64,000 bases of DNA from Endobugula sp965225895 (GTDB lineage Bacteria > Pseudomonadota > Gammaproteobacteria > Pseudomonadales > Cellvibrionaceae). Made by a program: the position numbers and the translations under genes. Below the pieces are notes generated by a model. That model worked only from the letters and a program-made list of their open reading frames with translations. It ran no database searches and was not told the DNA's origin. The stretch lies in assembly GCA_965225895.1 (NCBI GenBank), contig CBDDBR010000011.1, forward strand, positions 248,001-312,000. Direction: 5' to 3'. Positions 32,501 through 41,519 of the stretch are shown piece after piece; position 1 is the first letter of the stretch; each line of letters opens with the position of its first letter.

Positions 32501-33439
32501 ATGCAAATTAAATTGGCTAATCCTCGGGGTTTTTGTGCAGGCGTGGATCGTGCGATTGATATTGTTAATCGCGCGCTTGATGTTTATGGGCCGCCCATCT
32601 ACGTGCGTCATGAGGTAGTACACAATAAGTTTGTGGTGGATAGCTTGCGTGATAGAGGGGCTATTTTTGTCGATGAATTAGATGAAGTCCCCGATGACAA
32701 GATTGTTATATTTAGTGCGCATGGTGTTGCAAAAGCAGTCAAAAATAACGCAGAGCAGCGTGAGTTAACCGTTTTTGATGCAACTTGTCCCTTGGTGACA
32801 AAAGTGCATCTAGAGGTAACTAAATATAGTAGAGAAGGCACGGAGTGTATTCTTATCGGCCATGAAGGTCATCCTGAAGTTGAAGGAACCATGGGGCAGT
32901 ATGATCGTGTTAATGGCGGTGATATTTATTTGGTTGAAGATGAAAATGATGTGGCCATGCTATCGGTGAAAAATTCCAATCGTTTGAGTTATGTCACACA
33001 AACCACCTTGTCTATGGATGATACGGCTAAAGTCATTTCCGCATTGCGAGAAAAATTTCCTCTTATCGAAGGGCCGCGTACTGATGATATTTGTTATGCG
33101 ACGCAAAATCGGCAAGATGCAGTGAAGCAGCTAGCCTTAGAATGTGATTTGGTTTTGGTTGTTGGCTCGCCCAATAGCTCTAACTCTAATCGTTTACGTG
33201 AATTGGCTCAGCGTTGTGGCACAGAAGCATATCTTATTGATTCTGCTAGTGATATATCTTCATTATGGTTAGATGGAAAGCAATCCATTGGTGTGACAGC
33301 GGGTGCATCGGCTCCAGATGTACTGGTAAAACAAGTTATTCAAGCGCTGGAATTGCTTGGTGCATCTTCGCCAGAAGAATTGGCAGGCAAACCTGAAAAT
33401 ATTAGTTTTTCACTGCCCAAAGAATTGCGCGCCAATTGA
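32501..33439 (+). CDS. ispH: 4-hydroxy-3-methylbut-2-enyl diphosphate reductase
   Basis: IspH makes isopentenyl and dimethylallyl diphosphate, the last step of the MEP isoprenoid pathway. It is a [4Fe-4S] enzyme; the three cluster cysteines lie in PRGFCAGVDRA (near residue 12), FDATCPLVTKVH (near 96) and DDICYATQNRQ (near 197). SSNSNRLRELA and TAGASAPDVLV are further family blocks. Length is 312 aa. It ends the ribF-ileS-lspA-fkpB-ispH series, and the pilin operon begins 121 bp later. Confidence 0.97.
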   Translation: MQIKLANPRGFCAGVDRAIDIVNRALDVYGPPIYVRHEVVHNKFVVDSLRDRGAIFVDELDEVPDDKIVIFSAHGVAKAVKNNAEQRELTVFDATCPLVTKVHLEVTKYSREGTECILIGHEGHPEVEGTMGQYDRVNGGDIYLVEDENDVAMLSVKNSNRLSYVTQTTLSMDDTAKVISALREKFPLIEGPRTDDICYATQNRQDAVKQLALECDLVLVVGSPNSSNSNRLRELAQRCGTEAYLIDSASDISSLWLDGKQSIGVTAGASAPDVLVKQVIQALELLGASSPEELAGKPENISFSLPKELRAN

Positions 33440-33452
33440 TTATTGTCTGATA

Positions 33453-33468
33453 AGTGACTCAGGTCACA
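33453..33468 (+). promoter_or_regulatory. CRP/Vfr-like binding site upstream of the minor-pilin operon
   Basis: AGTGA-N6-TCACA matches the CRP consensus TGTGA-N6-TCACA at nine of ten fixed positions, and the right half AGGTCACAT matches the Vfr half-site AGWTCACAT at eight of nine. It is about 95 bp before the first pilin start. A Vfr/CRP homologue is expected elsewhere in such genomes but is not in this window. Confidence 0.5.
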
Positions 33469-33489
33469 TTCCTTTCATTCGTTCCCCCA

Positions 33490-33536
33490 ATCAAGGGTCA
33501 AAAGATACCGCTTATCTTCTTACTATGACCCTTGAT
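33490..33536 (+). repeat. long nested hairpin just before the pilin operon
   Basis: ATCAAGGGTCA (33490-33500) and TGACCCTTGAT (33526-33536) are perfect 11-bp arms. Between them AAGATA and TATCTT can form an inner hairpin around CCGCT. There is no T-run after it, so it is not a canonical terminator of ispH. It ends 24 bp before the first pilin ATG and could act in the leader RNA or as an operator. Confidence 0.6.
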
Positions 33537-33560
33537 GACTATAGGTGTTATAAATAAGTG

Positions 33561-34103
33561 ATGAAAAAGATTTCTTTTACAGTTGGTTTTACTCTTGTCG
33601 AGCTTATGGTCACAGTGGCCATTGCATCTGTTCTGTTAGCGATCGCAGCTCCTAATTTTTTGAGCCTTTCTTCTTCTAATTCGGCTAAAAATGCGGCTAA
33701 TCGCTTATTGGATAGCTTGGCTTATGCCAGAAGTGAAGCCGTTACTCGTTCGGTGAATGTGACTGTTTGCAGTAAAGCTATTGGTTCCAACACTTGTGCA
33801 GGCGCAAATGTGTGGGTTGGCGGTTGGTTAATCTATATAGAAGGTGCTGGCACGCTTGATCTTGATGCTGAGGGAGCTGGTAATGGTGATGATCTTTTGC
33901 TGAGAGTAGAAGACCTTAGCAGTTTAAACCTTAATGTTAATGCTATCGCCGATGGCAATACTCTTATTTATGACGCTGTTGGAGAGGCTAATACTGCGAT
34001 GCAAATTTCATTTATGGGTGAGGATGGAAATGCTGCAGAGGGGCGTAATATTTCCATTAGTGCTCAAGGGACGGTCAGCATTGATGAGGGTGCTGTTATT
34101 TAG
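33561..34103 (+). CDS. minor type IV pilin, FimT/FimU (GspH) family
   Basis: The protein has a type III prepilin signal: a short basic leader, then G-FTLVELMVTVAIASVLLAI with the conserved Glu at +5, cleaved by PilD before Phe. The remaining globular part of about 150 residues has the GspH-type pattern, with ANRLLDSLAYARSEAVTRSVNVT and a Cys pair. It is first in the operon with pilV, pilW, pilX, pilY1 and pilE, the FimU position. ATG 33561 is preferred; a GTG directly before it is in frame. It would help prime pilus assembly. Confidence 0.85.
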   Translation: MKKISFTVGFTLVELMVTVAIASVLLAIAAPNFLSLSSSNSAKNAANRLLDSLAYARSEAVTRSVNVTVCSKAIGSNTCAGANVWVGGWLIYIEGAGTLDLDAEGAGNGDDLLLRVEDLSSLNLNVNAIADGNTLIYDAVGEANTAMQISFMGEDGNAAEGRNISISAQGTVSIDEGAVI

Positions 34104-34198
34104 CTTACTTCTCAAAGTTGAATGTTATTTTTCGATAAGCTGCGATGATAATGACCATCTTAAGTATGTAATATAGAGTTTTTAGTAATGTGAATGTG

Positions 34199-34741
34199 AT
34201 GAAAGTAATTATTAGGAATACACAAGAAGGCGCTGGCCTTATTGAGGTGTTAGTTGCACTTACTATCTTGGCGATTGGGTTGCTGGGTGTATTGAGTATG
34301 CAAGTGACAGGTTTAAAAAGCAATCAACGAGCTTTATTTGCAACAGAAGTTAATTTGTTGGTGTCTGATATGGCAGATCGTATTTTAGCTTACGGAGCAG
34401 CGGGCGCTAATGATGGTGAATACGATAATTTATCCACGACAAATATGGATGTTTTAGCTGATGCCGTTGCTAATGCGGATAAAACTGCATGGGCCCTGGC
34501 GCTTACAAATAGTTCTTTACCAGCCGTTGTTGGTGATGTCACATGGGTATCAAATGACCTTGACCCTGATGACGGCATTGACGTGGCGGGCGGTGTATAC
34601 ACTATCTCATTGCGATGGAATGATACACGAGAAAATATTGCGATTGGGGCTTTAGCGGATGATTGTAATATCGCTACCCCCATATTTCTTGGTGGCGTAG
34701 CACAAAAATTTACGTGTTATCAATTTTCGGTGACGTTGTGA
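34199..34741 (+). CDS. pilV: minor type IV pilin PilV
   Basis: PilV is a minor pilin that helps start pilus assembly with the other minor pilins and PilY1. The signal EGAG-LIEVLVALTILAIGLLG keeps Gly at -1 and Glu at +5 but has Ala rather than Phe at +1 if cleaved in the standard place. MQVTGLKSNQRALFATEVN and DMADRILA are characteristic of PilV. ATG 34199 is chosen; an in-frame GTG at 34190 is possible. The stop overlaps the pilW start by 4 bp (GTGA). Confidence 0.88.
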   Translation: MKVIIRNTQEGAGLIEVLVALTILAIGLLGVLSMQVTGLKSNQRALFATEVNLLVSDMADRILAYGAAGANDGEYDNLSTTNMDVLADAVANADKTAWALALTNSSLPAVVGDVTWVSNDLDPDDGIDVAGGVYTISLRWNDTRENIAIGALADDCNIATPIFLGGVAQKFTCYQFSVTL

Positions 34742-35802
34742 AAAACATATTGAATAAAAGTGCGCGATCAATCGCTCCGCAATCAGGTCTTAGTTTAGTT
34801 GAATTGATGATTTCGATTACTCTTGGTTTGGTAATTATGGCTGGTGTTTTACAGCTGTATGTTAGTGCTTCTCGAAATGCATCTAATTCACAAGGTCTTT
34901 CTCGTATGCAAGAAAATATTCGTTATGCAGTCACCCGCCTAGGGAACGATATAGCTCGTGCAGGTAATATGGGGTGTTTTAGTTTTGCTGCTGTAGGTGC
35001 GCCTACTCCTGCTGACAATGATGTGCAAGCGGATGGTATTTTTCATATCAATAAATCGATAGAAAATTATTTAACAAATCGATATCAAGTGATTGTTAAC
35101 CCTAATGCATCTACGTCAACAATAGTGATAGACCAAGATAATAATATCGTGCCTGCAGGGGGGGATGATACCGCTTGGTTTGATTTTGAAAATTCGTTTA
35201 TATCGGGTGAAAATAATAATGCTGTAGCAAATGATGATGTTCTTGATACTACCGATACGCTTATTGTTAAGTTCTTAGATAATTCATCTACCGTAGCAAT
35301 TACGTCTATTCCAGATAATAATTCTTTTACGCTATCTTCTACGGATGGTCTGTCAGAAGGTGGTGTTACATTTGCTGGTGACTGTAATAAGTTATATGTA
35401 TTTAATGTATCGGATGTTGATGATGGTGATAATACAGTATCTATGAATAATGGCTTTTTGCATAATTTAAAAGCTGATAGTCTTTCTCGATTTTATACTG
35501 GTGAGTCAGGAGCTTATCGCTATTATATTGGTGGCGTTAATTGTTCATCCGTTGGAAATTCTCGTGGAAACTGTTCTCTTTTTCGTTCGCTTAATGGCGA
35601 GGCGGCCCAAGAACTTGTGAGAGGCGTGCATGATTTTCAAGTACTGTATGGGTATGAAGGCAATAACCAAAATGATGTACAGACTAATGGGCGCCTGACT
35701 GTTGACCGTGTGCAAATTACTATGTCCTTTAATGCAATGGATTCAGGTACGTTATTAAATAAAACAATTACCCATGTTTTTGCTGTGCGTAATCAGCTGT
35801 AA
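34738..35802 (+). CDS. pilW: minor type IV pilin PilW
   Basis: PilW is the largest minor pilin, linking others in the pilus-tip complex. The prepilin signal is SG-LSLVELMISITLGLVIMAG with Glu at +5. MQENIRYAVTRLGNDIARAGNMGCF is the typical PilW block. The C-terminal part contains a Cys pair and RGVHDFQVLYGYEG. I chose GTG 34738, which overlaps the pilV stop by 4 bp; the frame is open further up to 34714 inside pilV. Length is about 354 aa. Confidence 0.88.
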   Translation: MKNILNKSARSIAPQSGLSLVELMISITLGLVIMAGVLQLYVSASRNASNSQGLSRMQENIRYAVTRLGNDIARAGNMGCFSFAAVGAPTPADNDVQADGIFHINKSIENYLTNRYQVIVNPNASTSTIVIDQDNNIVPAGGDDTAWFDFENSFISGENNNAVANDDVLDTTDTLIVKFLDNSSTVAITSIPDNNSFTLSSTDGLSEGGVTFAGDCNKLYVFNVSDVDDGDNTVSMNNGFLHNLKADSLSRFYTGESGAYRYYIGGVNCSSVGNSRGNCSLFRSLNGEAAQELVRGVHDFQVLYGYEGNNQNDVQTNGRLTVDRVQITMSFNAMDSGTLLNKTITHVFAVRNQL

Positions 35803-35804
35803 GT

Positions 35805-36419
35805 ATGAGAGCGTCAAATATGTTTAGCCAAGCTAAATCACTAAAAACTAAACAAACGTTGATAACGTATCGGCAAGAGCAAGGTGTTATTTTAATTGTT
35901 GCTTTAATTATGTTGCTTGTTATGACGGTTACTGGCGTAACTACAATGACGGGATCTACTTTGCAAGAAAGAATAGCTGGTAACCAACGGCAACAACTGG
36001 TAGCTAGAATTAATGCAGATCAAGGTTTAAAGGCAGCTGAAACATACCTTGATAGTTTGCATCCTGGAGAATCGATTCTTTCTGCATTGCTTCAACAGGA
36101 GTTCTCTTCTACAGATGGTTTGTATACAGCTATTGCTCCTTTAAATGGTGCTGTAGCTATGCCTTTAGGGTTTGAACGGGTGAATGAAGGTGAGTGGACG
36201 GCACAAAATAGTATTGCTGTTATTAGGAGTGGAGATATAGTGTCGCGATATGTTATTGAGTATATGGGTAGCTTTAAAGAGTCAGGTATTGGCTCAGTCG
36301 ATGCAAGAGATGTAGCTTTAGATGAACGAAAGGTATTTCGTATTACTGCTATAGGGTTTGGTAATAATGCTAATGTTTTCTCTGTTTTAGAATCGTATTA
36401 TTTTGAGGAAGGTCAATAA
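35805..36419 (+). CDS. pilX: minor type IV pilin PilX
   Basis: PilX has a PilX_N-type start: a leader, then QEQG-VILIVALIMLLVMTVTGV, without the usual Glu at +5, as known for PilX proteins. ERIAGNQRQQLVARINADQ followed by GLKAAE is the family's conserved region. Length is about 204 aa from ATG 35805; an ATG at 35820 is also possible. Its stop overlaps the pilY1 start (TAATG), so the two are translationally coupled. Confidence 0.88.
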   Translation: MRASNMFSQAKSLKTKQTLITYRQEQGVILIVALIMLLVMTVTGVTTMTGSTLQERIAGNQRQQLVARINADQGLKAAETYLDSLHPGESILSALLQQEFSSTDGLYTAIAPLNGAVAMPLGFERVNEGEWTAQNSIAVIRSGDIVSRYVIEYMGSFKESGIGSVDARDVALDERKVFRITAIGFGNNANVFSVLESYYFEEGQ

Positions 36420-39400
36420 TGTTATATAACATTACAGGTAAAAAAAATACGTTTTATTCTTTACTTTCTTCGATTTTCACTGCGGCCACTATTGTGGGTT
36501 TTCCGTCATTTACGGTGGCTGCACCAGGTGTATTATCAAATCAACCATTAAGTCTGGTCACTTCAACAAAGCCTAATATATTATTGCTGTTGGATGATTC
36601 TGGTTCTATGGATCAGCAAAATGTAATTACAACGACAGCGCAAACTGCCCATGGCGATGATATTAATGGAGAGGGTCAAGCTGAAAATCGATCTTCAATT
36701 GAGACAGATAGAGCGCTGTGGCGATTGTGCGCTGGATATAACACATTAGCATTCAATCCAAATGTAAAGTATGAAAAATGGCGAGACTATACGTCAAATG
36801 TATTTGACGATGAACAGCTAATCAATGACGTTTTGGAAAACCCTTTAGCGCTAACGGCGAATCAAAATTTATCTGATCATATTTATATCCGTTGGGATGA
36901 TGAAGAAAATACGGGCACTAAAGGAGTCTATGATGCTTTTTCAGCCATCGATGGCGAATGTGGGCCGGGGGTTGCAGGTTATGATTTACAAGCTGCGGAT
37001 CCTAGTAGAATGCCTACGACGGGAACTAGTACTTCACCTGAAGGCGCGTTAGCTGGTGTTTTGACAGACAGTAATGCAAATGAAACTCTACCAGGCCGGT
37101 ATAACATCGGAGAGAACGGGATATTTTTTATCGATATTCCTGATGGTGGTGATGAAACATCAGAAGATTTTATTACGATAGAGATTACGTTGTTTAATGT
37201 CGACCGTAGTACAGGTGGGTTGCCCGAGCGTGATACAGATTCTTTGACCATATATGGCGGTAGCCCAGGTTTTCCTATTGATGATGCTGTTATAGTTAAA
37301 GAATTATTTAATAGTTCTGGTGAGGGTGCGGTAGTCTCTGGTTCGACATATAAGAATTCTCTAGGTGAAACTCACCCTACTGTGAGCAATGCTTTGGTAT
37401 TAAATGATGATAATTCTAATAATAGGTCTAAAGAGGTCAAAACAATTGTCGTCAAAGGTAGTCGAGCAACATTAGCATTTGACGGAGGGGAGAATAATAA
37501 CGTTAGGGAAGGGTTTGCGCTTGCTTGGCAGCATTCATCACTTGATGGCGATTTATCTGGGGATGGTGTGGTAACAAAATTGGACTGTAACGAGAGTGAT
37601 GAGGATCATCACTGTGTTCGTGTAGATAGCCTACCGTTAACGGAAGCTGATGCGATAGCAGAAGGTAAAAATCCATATAATACGCAAGAAAACTATGCTA
37701 ATTGGTATACCTATTACCGTAAAAAAGACTATGTGGCTAAAAAGGCATTAGGTGATTTGGTTTTTGATAGTGAGTATCGAATAGGCTTTGCTACGATTAA
37801 TGATAATGGTGAGGGTGGCGCTATTATTAAGGATATGTCGAATATTGTTGAAGGAGAAATATCCCCCGATAAGAGTGCTTTATTAGAAAAAATCTATCGT
37901 ACTCGTACTCAAACTACCCCCGATATTATTTCTACAATAGAAACTCCGTTAATTAAGGGACTCAGTAACGCAGGCCTTTATTTTTCTCAAGGGGCTAGCC
38001 CTGAATCAGATTTTTTTGGTTCAACGAAGTCGGATAATAAAATAATTAGCCCGAAGCATTTAGATGGTGTAACCGTAAGTGAAAATAGTCCTATATTCAA
38101 TAATGCTAACGGTGGGCAGTGCCAACAAAATTTTACACTGGTGTTTTCTGATGGCGCTTGGACTGATGATGTAGATTCATATGCGAATACTATTCATGAT
38201 GTTAATGGCCTGGCATCAGGTTTTGCTGGTAATGTTGATGCGATTAGTGCAGGTGATGGTGATAAGACGGGTGATGGTGATGGTGACCTTTCAGGTGGTA
38301 TATATGCAGATAATGCAGAAAATACATTAGCAGATATTGCTATGTATTATTTTCTGAATGATTTGGCTCCAGCGGCCACGGATTCACTCAGTGTTAATTT
38401 ACATGGTGACTCTATTTCTCATCAGCATATGGTGACTTTTGCTATTGGTTTTGGTGTCAGTGGTGATTTGTTAAGAAATCCAACTATTGGTGGTGAAACG
38501 GTAGATGTAGGTTTGTGGCCAGATTCTGTTGTAACAGAAAAAAATAAAATTGATGATTTACGTCATGCTGCTTTCAATAGTCGAGGAGATTTTCTGAGTG
38601 CTGCGAATGTGCAGGAACTTCAACAAAGCTTAGATGAAATTATTACCGAAATTGGAGTACGTTTAGATAATACCGCTGCAGGGGCATCATTTAGTGCATT
38701 TGAATTGATAGGTGGAGAGTTTCGTTATGATACCACTTATAATAATGTAATCTGGTGGGGAGAACTGGAGGCCTTTGCTTTTGATGATACTAGTCAAGTT
38801 TTTGAATCGACCCGTGCATGGTCTGCCGATAAAAAAATGAATGATAGGGGTGAAAATAGATACTTATCTTCAGACCCCGATGGGCGAAAAATTATCACCT
38901 ATAATGGTCGCCAAGGCATCCCCTTTGCTTTTCCTAGTGATTACCAATCTCCTGTTTTAGAAACTGAATTAAGTGATATTCAGTTAGTCGATTTACTAAC
39001 AAATGCACCTCATTTGATTGCCGAAGGTGAGTTCAAAGGTGCCCTGGATAATTCAGGAACGAACCCGACGAGGAATCAGGTGTATGGTGAGGTTTTAGTA
39101 GATTATTTACGGGGTTCAAATCAATATGACGGTACATCATTGAATGGTGAGAGCATTAGTGGTGTTGATTTTGATAGTGCTGTAGATGGTTCAGTCTCTC
39201 ACTTGTTTCGAAATAGAGAAGAACATTATCTGGGTGCTTTTATTCATTCTCAGCCTCGTTTTGTAGGTCAGCCAAACGATTATTACCCCGATTCTATAGA
39301 GCCAGTTAGTCCATATTCTGATTTTGTTAATAATACAGTGCATCAGAATAGGCGTTCTATGCTATATGTGGGTGGCAACGATGGAATGCTCCATGGTTTT

Positions 39401-41131
39401 TATGCCGAAAATGAAAGTGCATTAAATAAAGATGGCGGGCATGAGGTTTTTGCTTATATACCACAGTTAGTTTCTGACCCTACTTATGGTGGGCAAGGTT
39501 TGAATAAATTAGCATTAACCAGCTTTAATGGCCTTCCCTATGTTGATGGTAGCCCCGTGGTTGCCGATGTTTACGTTAATCGTGAAAGTGTAGGAGATAC
39601 TGATTATGAAAGAGCGCAATGGCGAAGCTATTTAGTTGGCGGTTTACGTGCTGGGGGTAGAGGTATTTATGTGTTAGATGTGACTAACCCTAATAGTGAT
39701 AGCGGGACAATTTTTCATCCTAAATTAAGTGATGCTGAAAGTGTAGCGAATCAAATCGTCGTTAATGAGTTTGCACACCCTGATATGGGGCATATTTATG
39801 GTAAGCCGAGTATAGGAAAAATGAATAATGGACGTTGGGCTGCAATTGTAGGTAATGGTTACAATAGTTCCTCTACAGGGGAAGGCACAGCGTCATTATT
39901 TATTGTTTACCTTGATGCACCCACAGAAACTGTTGGTGATGATGACACAGATAATGATGGTATTCGTAATGATGGCTTTGGAGATTATACAATCATAAAA
40001 GCAAGTGCTAATACATGGTTGCACTGTGCAAATGAAAATGAGGAGTGTTCATTACCTGAGACTTCGCAAGTTAGATATAGTCTTGCTGATGGTACATATA
40101 AGAGTGAGACGAGGACAGAAACATTTACATGTGATATCGAAACATTTAGCGATTTGGGAGGAGCAAAGGTTTGTGAGTATAGTGATAATAATGGCTTGTC
40201 CCAGCCAAGAATAATCGATATCGATAGAGATGGTACGATCGATCGTATTTATGCTGGAGACTTGCATGGTAATATGTGGGTATTTGATGTAAGTGATGAC
40301 GGCACGGATACAGGAGAGGGGTATCGTACTGGTGCTGTAAGTTGGGATTTGCATGTTGCTGAAACGCCATTTTATACAGCGTGTAGCGCTAATCTAAATA
40401 ATGGTGTTTGTCCGAGAGATCAGCGTCAACCTATAACCTCTACACCATTGATAACTAATAATCCTCTTCAAATAGATGATGATACTGCCCCTAATCACAT
40501 TGTATTTTTTGGGACTGGGCAATACTTAACAGATGACGATGAAGATGATGATATAGCGCAGAGTTTTTATGCGATATGGGATGCAGGTGTAGATTCGTCA
40601 AATTTAGATAGAGATAACCTGACACCTAGAATAATAGTAAATGAGCTTGTAAATGGTGTTGAAACAGGTAATAGAACAATTACTGATGGCACTGTAAATT
40701 ATAGTCAAAGTGCAACACCAGAACCATTATATGGTTGGTATTATGAGAGGTTACCTGATAGTAAAGAGAGGGTCGTGTTAGAGCCTTTATTGTTTGGTGA
40801 TGTAATATTGTTTCAAACATTAATACCTACTAGAGGCGCCTGTAATGCAACAGCAGGTAGTGGATATATTATGGCTGTTGATGCATTAACAGGGGGAAAC
40901 CCTTCCATTGATTTATTTGGGGAGAATATTGCTGGTATTAAAGTGCGTAGTGTCATTGTTGGTAGTAGTATAACCAAAAAGAAAGATGGGACAGAGATTA
41001 ATATAAAAACAGCAGATGGAAAAATCACGACTCAAAAATTGAGTCGGGGTGTTGATGGTAATATTAGTGATGCTGGCGCGGGAAATTTATATAAATTTAA
41101 AGGCCGAAAATCATGGTCTATTTTACGATAG
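36419..41131 (+). CDS. pilY1: type IV pilus tip adhesin PilY1
   Basis: PilY1 is the large tip-associated adhesin and mechanosensor of type IV pili. A signal peptide ends near residue 35 (FTVAAPG). A von Willebrand A-like domain begins with the metal site LLLLDDSGSMD (D59, S61, S63). It is interrupted by a CUB-like insert at about 210-372, then resumes (FTLVFSDGAWTDD). The C-terminal PilC beta-propeller follows (MLYVGGNDGMLHGFYA), with a calcium-loop DIDRDGTID at 1267-1275. At 1570 aa it is longer than the about 1160-aa Pseudomonas protein. It sits in the minor-pilin operon between pilX and a PilY2-like gene. Confidence 0.92.
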   Translation: MLYNITGKKNTFYSLLSSIFTAATIVGFPSFTVAAPGVLSNQPLSLVTSTKPNILLLLDDSGSMDQQNVITTTAQTAHGDDINGEGQAENRSSIETDRALWRLCAGYNTLAFNPNVKYEKWRDYTSNVFDDEQLINDVLENPLALTANQNLSDHIYIRWDDEENTGTKGVYDAFSAIDGECGPGVAGYDLQAADPSRMPTTGTSTSPEGALAGVLTDSNANETLPGRYNIGENGIFFIDIPDGGDETSEDFITIEITLFNVDRSTGGLPERDTDSLTIYGGSPGFPIDDAVIVKELFNSSGEGAVVSGSTYKNSLGETHPTVSNALVLNDDNSNNRSKEVKTIVVKGSRATLAFDGGENNNVREGFALAWQHSSLDGDLSGDGVVTKLDCNESDEDHHCVRVDSLPLTEADAIAEGKNPYNTQENYANWYTYYRKKDYVAKKALGDLVFDSEYRIGFATINDNGEGGAIIKDMSNIVEGEISPDKSALLEKIYRTRTQTTPDIISTIETPLIKGLSNAGLYFSQGASPESDFFGSTKSDNKIISPKHLDGVTVSENSPIFNNANGGQCQQNFTLVFSDGAWTDDVDSYANTIHDVNGLASGFAGNVDAISAGDGDKTGDGDGDLSGGIYADNAENTLADIAMYYFLNDLAPAATDSLSVNLHGDSISHQHMVTFAIGFGVSGDLLRNPTIGGETVDVGLWPDSVVTEKNKIDDLRHAAFNSRGDFLSAANVQELQQSLDEIITEIGVRLDNTAAGASFSAFELIGGEFRYDTTYNNVIWWGELEAFAFDDTSQVFESTRAWSADKKMNDRGENRYLSSDPDGRKIITYNGRQGIPFAFPSDYQSPVLETELSDIQLVDLLTNAPHLIAEGEFKGALDNSGTNPTRNQVYGEVLVDYLRGSNQYDGTSLNGESISGVDFDSAVDGSVSHLFRNREEHYLGAFIHSQPRFVGQPNDYYPDSIEPVSPYSDFVNNTVHQNRRSMLYVGGNDGMLHGFYAENESALNKDGGHEVFAYIPQLVSDPTYGGQGLNKLALTSFNGLPYVDGSPVVADVYVNRESVGDTDYERAQWRSYLVGGLRAGGRGIYVLDVTNPNSDSGTIFHPKLSDAESVANQIVVNEFAHPDMGHIYGKPSIGKMNNGRWAAIVGNGYNSSSTGEGTASLFIVYLDAPTETVGDDDTDNDGIRNDGFGDYTIIKASANTWLHCANENEECSLPETSQVRYSLADGTYKSETRTETFTCDIETFSDLGGAKVCEYSDNNGLSQPRIIDIDRDGTIDRIYAGDLHGNMWVFDVSDDGTDTGEGYRTGAVSWDLHVAETPFYTACSANLNNGVCPRDQRQPITSTPLITNNPLQIDDDTAPNHIVFFGTGQYLTDDDEDDDIAQSFYAIWDAGVDSSNLDRDNLTPRIIVNELVNGVETGNRTITDGTVNYSQSATPEPLYGWYYERLPDSKERVVLEPLLFGDVILFQTLIPTRGACNATAGSGYIMAVDALTGGNPSIDLFGENIAGIKVRSVIVGSSITKKKDGTEINIKTADGKITTQKLSRGVDGNISDAGAGNLYKFKGRKSWSILR

Positions 41132-41152
41132 CTTTTAATCGGGTATATAAAA

Positions 41153-41476
41153 ATGAATGTCGTTTTTGTTAATGTTAAATACAGCTTAGCCATACTTAGC
41201 TTATTTTTTTCTATGGCTGGGAGTGTGCTTGCGGAAGAGGGTGATAATTCGTTTGCAAGTCGTATACAGCGTGTTGATCACGATAATAAGCAATTATGGG
41301 TGAATGATCGATTGTATATTATGCCAATTACGTTAAAGGTGTATACTTTTAATCGTAAAACTCGCACAAAGACTAAGGCCAATCGTTATGCGCTAAGGGT
41401 TGGTTTGCAAATTTCATTGAAAAAAACAATTCGTGATCGTCAAGCTTTTGTTGATGAAGTGATTATTTATCCTTAG
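41153..41476 (+). CDS. PilY2-like small secreted protein
   Basis: The 107-aa protein has a signal peptide (YSLAILSLFFSMAGSVLAEE) and a short basic domain (RVDHDNKQLWVNDRLYIMP). It occupies the pilY1-pilE gap, where Pseudomonas has pilY2, and has similar size. The role of PilY2 in pilus assembly is poorly defined. The assignment rests mainly on position and layout, so no gene symbol is given. Confidence 0.6.
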   Translation: MNVVFVNVKYSLAILSLFFSMAGSVLAEEGDNSFASRIQRVDHDNKQLWVNDRLYIMPITLKVYTFNRKTRTKTKANRYALRVGLQISLKKTIRDRQAFVDEVIIYP

Positions 41477-41519
41477 TCGTTTATATATAGCTCATGTGGT
41501 TATAGTTAGGTACTGATTT

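Noticed and set aside
33454..33467. Hairpin GTGAC-TCAG-GTCAC as a terminator of ispH
   Set aside because: The stem is only 5 bp and no T-run follows; the bases fit a CRP/Vfr site better.
40052..40370. Two overlapping minus-strand frames inside pilY1
   Set aside because: Biased, low-complexity translations with no motifs, lying fully within the PilC domain of a long intact gene.
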